DNA of 64,000 bases from an uncultured Flavobacteriales bacterium (lineage in GTDB: Bacteria; Bacteroidota; Bacteroidia; Flavobacteriales_D; Crocinitomicaceae): NCBI GenBank assembly GCA_913054135.1, contig CAJXJK010000008.1, positions 124,001 to 188,000 on the forward strand. The letters are read 5' to 3'. This document shows, one piece after another, positions 61,381 through 64,000 of the stretch; position 1 is the stretch's first letter, and each line of letters begins with the position of its first letter. A program made the translations under genes and the position numbers. The notes below the pieces were generated by a model. It had not been told where the DNA came from. It worked only from the letters and a program-made list of their open reading frames with translations, and did no database searches.

Positions 61381-64000
61381 TCATCTATTAATTACTATAA
61401 ATCCTGTGGTCTTCCCTTGATCTTTACCTAAGTCCAAGACATAATAATACGACCCTTCTGGCACGGTACTACCGTACATTACAATTCCTTTATTTGGGGT
61501 TCCATCCCACTCATTATTATAACCTGCTTTTTGATAAACAACATCTCCCCAACGGTTCATTACGGTCAATGTATTTTCAGGATATCTTTCAATGTTCAAT
61601 AGGACGAAGTAATCATTCAATCCATCCCCATTCGGGCTAAATGCATTTGATGGCACTACAGCTAATGGTTGATCTAAGAAATAAGCCTCAATATATTCAC
61701 ATCCCATACTATCAGTCACAGTTATGGTATAATAACCTGAAGCTAAATCAGTGATAAATGGATCCATTTGTCCAGTATCCCAGATATAATCAAACGGAGC
61801 TGTTCCACCATTTACAGTGACATCAATAAATCCGTCAGTTCCATTTTCTACGGATATCTGATAGCCATTAGAATATTGGGAAATGTCAGTGGTAAGCGAT
61901 ATAGAATCTGGCTCTATAATTGTGTAAACTTCTGTCACTGAACATCCAGCGCCATCCACAACTTGAAGGGTATAATCTCCAGCTGCAAGTCCGTTTGCCT
62001 GATTTCCTCCACCTGAAGGACTCCAGATGTATGAATAAGGGAATGTTCCACCATTTACTGTGACGAATACTGATCCATCAATTTCTCCATAACAACTTAT
62101 CGGCGTAACTTCTTCTACTATCCATAGAGAGTCTGGCTCAATCACATCAGCATCAATGGTGTCAACACAACCTTGAGAATCTGTAATTATACATTGATAG
62201 GTTCCTTCCACTAAGCCAGCAATATCTTCAGTTACCTCTGAAGTTGACCAATCATAAACGAATGGTGGATTACCTGCACTAATGGTTAGGTCTATCATTC
62301 CATCAACTTCACCAAAACAGCTAATATTTGTTACAGCAGCAGCTGCATCAGGTTTCACATATACGTTTATCGTGAAGGTACACGTATCTGAGTTTCCGAA
62401 ATCATCAAGAGCTACAAAAGTCATTAATGTAGGCCCATCCGGGAATGTTGAGCCGCTTGGTAAACCAGTGATTCTTGTTATTGATGCAACATTACAATTG
62501 TCAGTGGCGGTTGGTTGTGGATAAACAATGACATTATCACAAGAGAAGGTATCAGCTGGGCATAATATCTCTGGTGCAATTGTGTCTGCTAATGTAACAT
62601 TGAACGAGCAGAAAGAAACGTTTCCACTTGCATCCTCTCCAAACAGAAGAACAGTTTGGGTAGAATTAAACACTGTACCTGGCGCAGGTGACTGGGTAAC
62701 GAGAACAGCTTCACAATTTGCTGTGGTATTTGCCAATGCCGTATAGTCTTCTAATACTGAATAACAGGTATCATTCAAATAAGAAATTTGGTCAACAGGA
62801 CAACCTATAACAGGTGCTATAGTATCCTGAGGTATAATATTAAAGGTACACTCAGAAGTGTTTCCTGATGCATCTGTTGCAATTAACGTCATCACCTGGT
62901 TAGCCGTAATTGAAGTTCCAATAGGAGGATTTTGTGTAATTGTCGGAGGAGCGCAATTGTCAAAGGCAGAACCTAATCCTGAATTATCAACTATAATGTA
63001 CTCGCAATTCACATCAAAGAAAACATCTAAATCAGACGGAGGACAAGTTATTGTAGGTGATATGGTATCACTCAAGAATACGTTAAAGCTACATGTCGAA
63101 GAATTTCCTACGCCATCAACAGCTTCCATTGTTACAATGGTATTAACCCCAACATCAGTTCCGGCAGCCGGTATTTGATTAATAATAACTGTTCCGCAAT
63201 TATCAAATGCAGAGAAACCACCTGTGTAGTCAGGAATCGTGAATTTACAACTTGCAGTCACAAATTCTGTAACATCTGAAGGACATGCAGTAATAACAGG
63301 TGGTGAATCATCTACCGGAATTACATCAAAAGTACAGAATGACACATTGCCTGAAGCATCAGTTGAAGTAACTGTCACTGTTTGAGTTGTCGTAATTGCT
63401 GATCCCGGTAATGGACTTTGAGCCAACATTGGTGCTCCACAATTATCAGACGTTATTGTAGACAAGGTATAATCAGGTAAGATAAATTGACAATTTGCAT
63501 CAAATGAAACGTTCTGATCTCCAGGGCATGTAATTGGTGGAGGTGTATCATCTATTGGGTCAACAGTGAATGAACAAGTTGCCGAATTTCCGGCTGCATC
63601 CATCACTGTGAATGTTGTTAATTGTGGAGACGTAATAACAAAGCCTGGAGCTGGGAATTGAACATAACTAACAATACCACAATTATCAGTTGGCACTGCC
63701 AATCCTGTAAAGTCAATCATAGTATATTGACAAACCCCATCAAGTGAAACAATTTGATCAGTTGGACACGCGATTACAGGATCAATATTATCTTCAGGTA
63801 TTACATTAAATGTACAAGTGTTTACGTTACCAGAAAGGTCCGTTACAATAATAGAAACAGTAGTTGTAATCGTAATTACAGTACCTGCGGCTGGTGATTG
63901 AACAATACTTGCAACCCCACAGTTATCAGCTGCACTTGCCATTCCTGTGTAGTCTAATAATATATGTTCACAATTAGTATCAAAGAATACATTCTGGTTA
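61381..64000 (-). CDS. Large HYR/SprB-repeat adhesin with T9SS type B tail, 5' end outside window
   Basis: At least 872 residues; the frame is open to the window edge, so the N-terminus is missing. From left to right in the protein: at least seven HYR-like modules of about 80 residues (each with DNCG..., SGN...CTF, then PVI-CP), three SprB repeats (GxPPFxYxWS, GGTAPFDYIWD), and a gliding motility-associated C-terminal domain (AFSPNGDGLNDYF, MNRWGDVVYQK) that is a type B T9SS signal. Expected at the cell surface as a mobile or static adhesin. Its sprF-like partner follows 4 bp downstream. Confidence 0.92.
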   Translation of the reverse strand, partial: NQNVFFDTNCEHILLDYTGMASAADNCGVASIVQSPAAGTVITITTTVSIIVTDLSGNVNTCTFNVIPEDNIDPVIACPTDQIVSLDGVCQYTMIDFTGLAVPTDNCGIVSYVQFPAPGFVITSPQLTTFTVMDAAGNSATCSFTVDPIDDTPPPITCPGDQNVSFDANCQFILPDYTLSTITSDNCGAPMLAQSPLPGSAITTTQTVTVTSTDASGNVSFCTFDVIPVDDSPPVITACPSDVTEFVTASCKFTIPDYTGGFSAFDNCGTVIINQIPAAGTDVGVNTIVTMEAVDGVGNSSTCSFNVFLSDTISPTITCPPSDLDVFFDVNCEYIIVDNSGLGSAFDNCAPPTITQNPPIGTSITANQVMTLIATDASGNTSECTFNIIPQDTIAPVIGCPVDQISYLNDTCYSVLEDYTALANTTANCEAVLVTQSPAPGTVFNSTQTVLLFGEDASGNVSFCSFNVTLADTIAPEILCPADTFSCDNVIVYPQPTATDNCNVASITRITGLPSGSTFPDGPTLMTFVALDDFGNSDTCTFTINVYVKPDAAAAVTNISCFGEVDGMIDLTISAGNPPFVYDWSTSEVTEDIAGLVEGTYQCIITDSQGCVDTIDADVIEPDSLWIVEEVTPISCYGEIDGSVFVTVNGGTFPYSYIWSPSGGGNQANGLAAGDYTLQVVDGAGCSVTEVYTIIEPDSISLTTDISQYSNGYQISVENGTDGFIDVTVNGGTAPFDYIWDTGQMDPFITDLASGYYTITVTDSMGCEYIEAYFLDQPLAVVPSNAFSPNGDGLNDYFVLLNIERYPENTLTVMNRWGDVVYQKAGYNNEWDGTPNKGIVMYGSTVPEGSYYYVLDLGKDQGKTTGFIVINR
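62355..64000 (-). repeat. Tandem HYR modules in the adhesin gene
   Basis: About seven degenerate units of roughly 240 bp each; in protein terms each starts CPxDQxV, holds a DNCG turn about 30 residues later, and ends TFNVxPxDxxxPVI. The units differ enough at the DNA level that exact repeats are not obvious. Three SprB repeats (61690-62350) follow. Confidence 0.8.

Noticed and set aside
63943-64000. Starting the large adhesin at the ATG at 63942
   Set aside because: The frame continues open to the edge and the upstream codons encode the start of another HYR module.
1-64000. tRNA, rRNA, CRISPR arrays, insertion sequences, prophage
   Set aside because: I looked for cloverleaf T-arm motifs, direct repeats with spacers, transposase motifs and phage genes by eye and saw none; a covariance-model scan could still find a missed RNA.

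Overview
The window reads as chromosome of a free-living member of the Bacteroidota, most likely order Flavobacteriales (Crocinitomicaceae/Cryomorphaceae-like; the family is my inference). Support: AT-rich DNA, weak Shine-Dalgarno sequences, TAnnTTTG-type -7 promoter boxes, gliding genes gldD and gldE in the order mutY-ssb-gldE-gldD, a SprB-like adhesin next to a PorP/SprF-family protein, a type IX secretion (T9SS) sorting domain, and many Bacteroidota-only families. No rRNA, tRNA, CRISPR array, insertion sequence or phage gene was seen.

Layout. 1-10.05 kb: a partial lipoprotein, a helical unknown protein, a DUF2339 membrane protein, then a run of minus-strand genes (small acidic protein, lipoprotein, M42 aminopeptidase, bacilliredoxin, FAD oxidoreductase, ComF). 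10.5-14 kb: class Ia ribonucleotide reductase nrdB-nrdA, closed by a strong terminator. 14-19.5 kb: a secreted protein, a three-gene operon ending in an alpha/beta hydrolase, and a divergent metal-uptake unit in which a Fur/Zur-type repressor faces a TonB-dependent receptor and a tiny cysteine-rich lipoprotein across two 21-bp operators. 19.5-28.4 kb: purQ, two DUF membrane proteins, fbp, mfd, terC. 28.4-35.6 kb: histidine kinase, gldD, gldE, ssb, mutY facing HU, a 30-residue COX24/mS38-like gene, rng and recX. 35.7-44 kb: two amidohydrolase-like exported proteins, a haem-b-like membrane protein, hflX and a TPR-PP2C signalling protein. 44.2-45.6 kb: a GNAT tandem duplicate and a DUF1569 protein.

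45.7-51.5 kb is the most distinctive region: a tightly overlapping light/flavin island with an SDR, a TIGR03643 protein, a FAD-binding photolyase relative whose domain order looks reversed, a full photolyase/cryptochrome, a flavin reductase, a 44-residue DUF2256 protein, and a CryPro/PhrB-type photolyase broken by one in-frame TAA codon. 51.4-58.8 kb holds a LETM1-related protein, a secreted propeller-like protein, a subtilase with a long insertion, a HAD phosphatase, and a GH18-CUB-PKD protein with a T9SS tail. 58.8-64 kb (minus strand) holds a pseudouridine synthase, kdsB, a PorP/SprF protein, and the C-terminal part of a large HYR/SprB-repeat adhesin that runs off the right edge.

Nothing here is clearly a new defence or mobile system. 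The best leads are the photolyase island (permuted member and nonsense codon), the paired Fur/Zur operators, the promoter-terminator arrangement before the COX24-like gene, and the amidohydrolase pair in which one protein and half of the other have lost the metal ligands.
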